Origin: DATFVJ01 sp963851085
GTDB taxonomy: Bacteria; Actinomycetota; Actinomycetes; Streptosporangiales; Streptosporangiaceae
DNA: 64,000 bases
NCBI GenBank assembly: GCA_963851085.1
Contig: CAWKNX010000018.1
Span: 248,001 to 312,000 of the forward strand
Direction: 5' to 3'
Positions within the stretch are counted from its first letter, which is position 1. Each line of letters starts with the position of its first letter. Positions 62,583-64,000 of the stretch are shown here, in pieces. The translations under genes were made by a program, and so were the position numbers. The notes beneath the pieces are model-generated. The model ran no database searches, had not been told where the DNA came from, and was given only the letters and a program-made list of their open reading frames with translations.

Positions 62583-62771
62583 ATGATCAGAAATCGAAAT
62601 GGCCCGCCTGGCCACGACACCAGGCGAGCCGCCTCAAACGTTGTCAGGGTCCCCAGTGAAGGCGCCGACAGCTTCAAGGTAGCAGCCTGCGCCGATGGCC
62701 TGCGGGACGTCGCCGTGGCCGATCTGGAGCGCATGCGCACTGATGGGCAGTACGAGCGTGGTCGCCCGTGA
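62583..62771 (+). CDS. Small protein of the element, unknown function
   Basis: A 62-residue basic protein (MIRNRNGPPGHDTRRA ... DLERMRTDGQYERGRP). ATG 62583 follows GAGG; a GTG at 62571 is an alternative. Its last codons overlap the next gene by GTGA, which supports a coupled operon. No family is recognised. Confidence 0.6.
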   Translation: MIRNRNGPPGHDTRRAASNVVRVPSEGADSFKVAACADGLRDVAVADLERMRTDGQYERGRP

Positions 62772-63832
62772 AGATCCACCGTTCCCGCCCGGAGTCCCGT
62801 TTCACGGTCATCCCTGACGAGACGCTCCGCGATCCGCGGCTGAGCTATCTTGCGCGCGGTGTGCTCGCCGAGATCCTCAGCCGTCCGGACGGCTGGCAGG
62901 TCACCGCTGACGCGCTGGCCTCCCGCGCCCAGGGCGAGCGTGGCAAGGCGGGCGAGGGGCGCCGCGCCATGCGCGCCGCGTTCGCCGAACTGACCAATGC
63001 GGGGTACATGCAGCGCGTCACGACCCGCGGCGCCAGGGGCCGGGTCGTCACAGAGATGCACATCTACGACCGGCCACAGACCGGCATACCAGATGGTGGT
63101 ACGTCGGCCCCACCTGGGCAGACAGACATTTCCGCAGGTCGCACCGACGTACCAGATGGTGGTACGCCGGTAGGCGCCGGCGTGCCAGGTGGTGGTACGT
63201 CGGTGCCACCTGCACAGACGGACGTTTCCGCAGGCGGGACCGATGTACCAGACGGTGGCACGTCGGTAAGCGGTACGTCGGTGCCACCTGGGAAAACTCA
63301 CGTTTCCGCAGGTCGCACCGACATACCAGATGGTGGTACGCCTTCTGTAAAACAGGGGGAAACAGGAGGGTCTCTCTCTCGCGCGTGCGCCGAGCTACAG
63401 GCGGCCGTGCCGGGCGTGACCGAGAGAGAGACCGAGATCATCCTTCAGAACCTCAAGAACCGGGGCGCCAGGTCACCGCTGGCCGTCCTGCGGCGCGAGA
63501 TCGCGGACGGCGGTGCGCCGCGCCTGGTCGACGAGGCCCGCAGGCAGCCGCCCAGCATGGCACGCCCCGGCAGCTCCCGGCCGCCGTGGTGCGGCCAGTG
63601 CGACGAACGGACCCGGTTCCGGCTCGACGGCAATAGGCTCCCCAGCCCGGCGAGCTGCCCCGAGTGCGGGCCCCCGGCCCGTGGCAATGGCAGATCCACC
63701 CCGGCGCAGCGCGCCCGCCAGGCCGTCCAGCCGTTCACCGGCCCGGCGCAGGCCGAACCGCCCGACGCCGACGACGACCAGACCTTCTGGGCCGGCCAAA
63801 GCGGCAGCAATCTGGCTGAGTGGTCCGCATGA
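62768..63832 (+). CDS. Replication-type winged-helix protein of the element, with internal repeats
   Basis: A 354-residue protein. Residues 1-105 form a winged helix (FTVIPDETLRDPRLSYLARGVLAEILSRPDGWQVTADALA ... YMQRV) found in helix-turn-helix and primosome-like proteins of actinobacterial elements. Residues about 112-200 are repeats of DVPDGGT and SVPPxQTDVSAG. The C-terminal half has a zinc ribbon (CGQCDE ... CPECGPP). It probably acts in replication or its control. GTG at 62768 overlaps the previous stop. Confidence 0.72.
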   Translation: MKIHRSRPESRFTVIPDETLRDPRLSYLARGVLAEILSRPDGWQVTADALASRAQGERGKAGEGRRAMRAAFAELTNAGYMQRVTTRGARGRVVTEMHIYDRPQTGIPDGGTSAPPGQTDISAGRTDVPDGGTPVGAGVPGGGTSVPPAQTDVSAGGTDVPDGGTSVSGTSVPPGKTHVSAGRTDIPDGGTPSVKQGETGGSLSRACAELQAAVPGVTERETEIILQNLKNRGARSPLAVLRREIADGGAPRLVDEARRQPPSMARPGSSRPPWCGQCDERTRFRLDGNRLPSPASCPECGPPARGNGRSTPAQRARQAVQPFTGPAQAEPPDADDDQTFWAGQSGSNLAEWSA

Positions 63833-64000
63833 GCACACTGATCGAGCTGCTAGCTGGAGGCCGCCGGGCCAGGCTCAAGCTCACAGTCAGCTCCGGCGGC
63901 GTCCTCCACGTCAACGGGCCGCCCGCGGCCGATCAGCTCGCCCGCGCACTCCTCGAGCGCAAGCACGACGTGATCGCGCTCGTGCGCTTCTACTCAGGCA
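63829..64000 (+). CDS. Partial gene, TubC_N/primase-head-like, cut by the window end
   Basis: An open frame from ATG 63829, overlapping the previous stop by ATGA. The visible 57 residues (LIELLAGGRRARLKLTVSSG ... DQLARALLERKHDVIALVRF) resemble the small helical domain that precedes primases and helicases in phages and integrative elements. The rest lies outside the window, so the protein cannot be named. Confidence 0.6.
   Translation, partial: MSTLIELLAGGRRARLKLTVSSGGVLHVNGPPAADQLARALLERKHDVIALVRFYSG

Larger units (their letters stand above)
60152..64000. mobile_element. Integrase end of an integrative element (AICE- or prophage-like), runs off the window
   Basis: An integrase gene at the junction with the host SDR gene, an XRE repressor overlapping it, a divergent excisionase-like gene, a small gene, a replication-type protein and a partial gene follow. 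This int-regulator/xis-rep order fits an actinomycete integrative element. The likely att edge is 60152-60175; no tRNA is seen there. The other end is outside the window. Confidence 0.8.

Overview
The window is very GC-rich, uses GTG and TTG starts often, and carries a typical actinobacterial gene set: two CIRCE operators in front of a stand-alone groEL, a DtxR/IdeR-type regulator, DUF3263, DUF3027 and DUF2530 proteins, a bacterial XPB helicase, a CysO-type sulfur carrier, and a PAS-GAF-PP2C-ATPase signalling protein. It is most likely chromosomal DNA of a soil actinomycete of the Streptosporangiales/Streptomycetales/Frankia kind. The species cannot be named from the sequence.

Layout. 1-7.1 kb: lysophosphatidic acid acyltransferase, a mycosin-like S8 protein that is frameshifted and has lost active-site residues, a SAM hydrolase, and convergent otsB (frameshifted) and otsA for trehalose synthesis. 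7.4-11.7 kb: a SAM riboswitch, a threonine-synthase-like PLP enzyme overlapping a CysO-like sulfur carrier, a cold-shock protein and groEL with two CIRCE elements. 11.8-25.6 kb: XPB helicase and a frameshifted helicase-associated protein, a repeat-rich HAAS-like membrane protein, TetR, a second cold-shock-domain protein, MFS exporters, MarR, a 2'-5' RNA ligase family protein and a DinB protein. 26-31.8 kb: molybdopterin oxidoreductase with its cytochrome b, serC, citrate synthase, pdxH and a DtxR-family regulator. 32-37 kb: a 754-residue phosphatase/kinase, MerR, and an AtuA-type pair. 37-37.9 kb: an 850 bp repeat-filled gap. 38-45.6 kb: a DinG-type Fe-S helicase and fatty-acid degradation genes (thiolase, enoyl-CoA hydratase, acyl-CoA dehydrogenase). 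45.7-52.8 kb: a two-component system with a secreted/membrane protein, a methyltransferase, argS and plsX. 53.4-60.2 kb: a short KamA-like radical SAM protein, a DHA2 drug exporter, a LivF remnant, an FAH-family hydrolase with a divergent GntR regulator, and an SDR. 60.2-64 kb: the integrase end of an integrative element that runs off the window.

The most interesting system is the SAM riboswitch - ThrC-like enzyme - CysO unit. The combination suggests a protein-thiocarboxylate-dependent sulfur insertion step, possibly homocysteine synthesis from O-phosphohomoserine, rather than plain threonine synthesis. A second theme is that at least six loci carry one-base (or 11-base) indels in otherwise well-preserved coding sequence: the S8 protein, otsB, the helicase-associated gene, the DUF2530 gene, the plsX start and the livF remnant. 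Either the read data carry indel errors or several of these genes are decaying. A third theme is repeats: a 38 bp AT-rich palindrome, 15 bp in-frame repeats in two genes, a 129 bp tandem repeat, two copies of a 57 bp hairpin element more than 21 kb apart, and two MITE-like elements.
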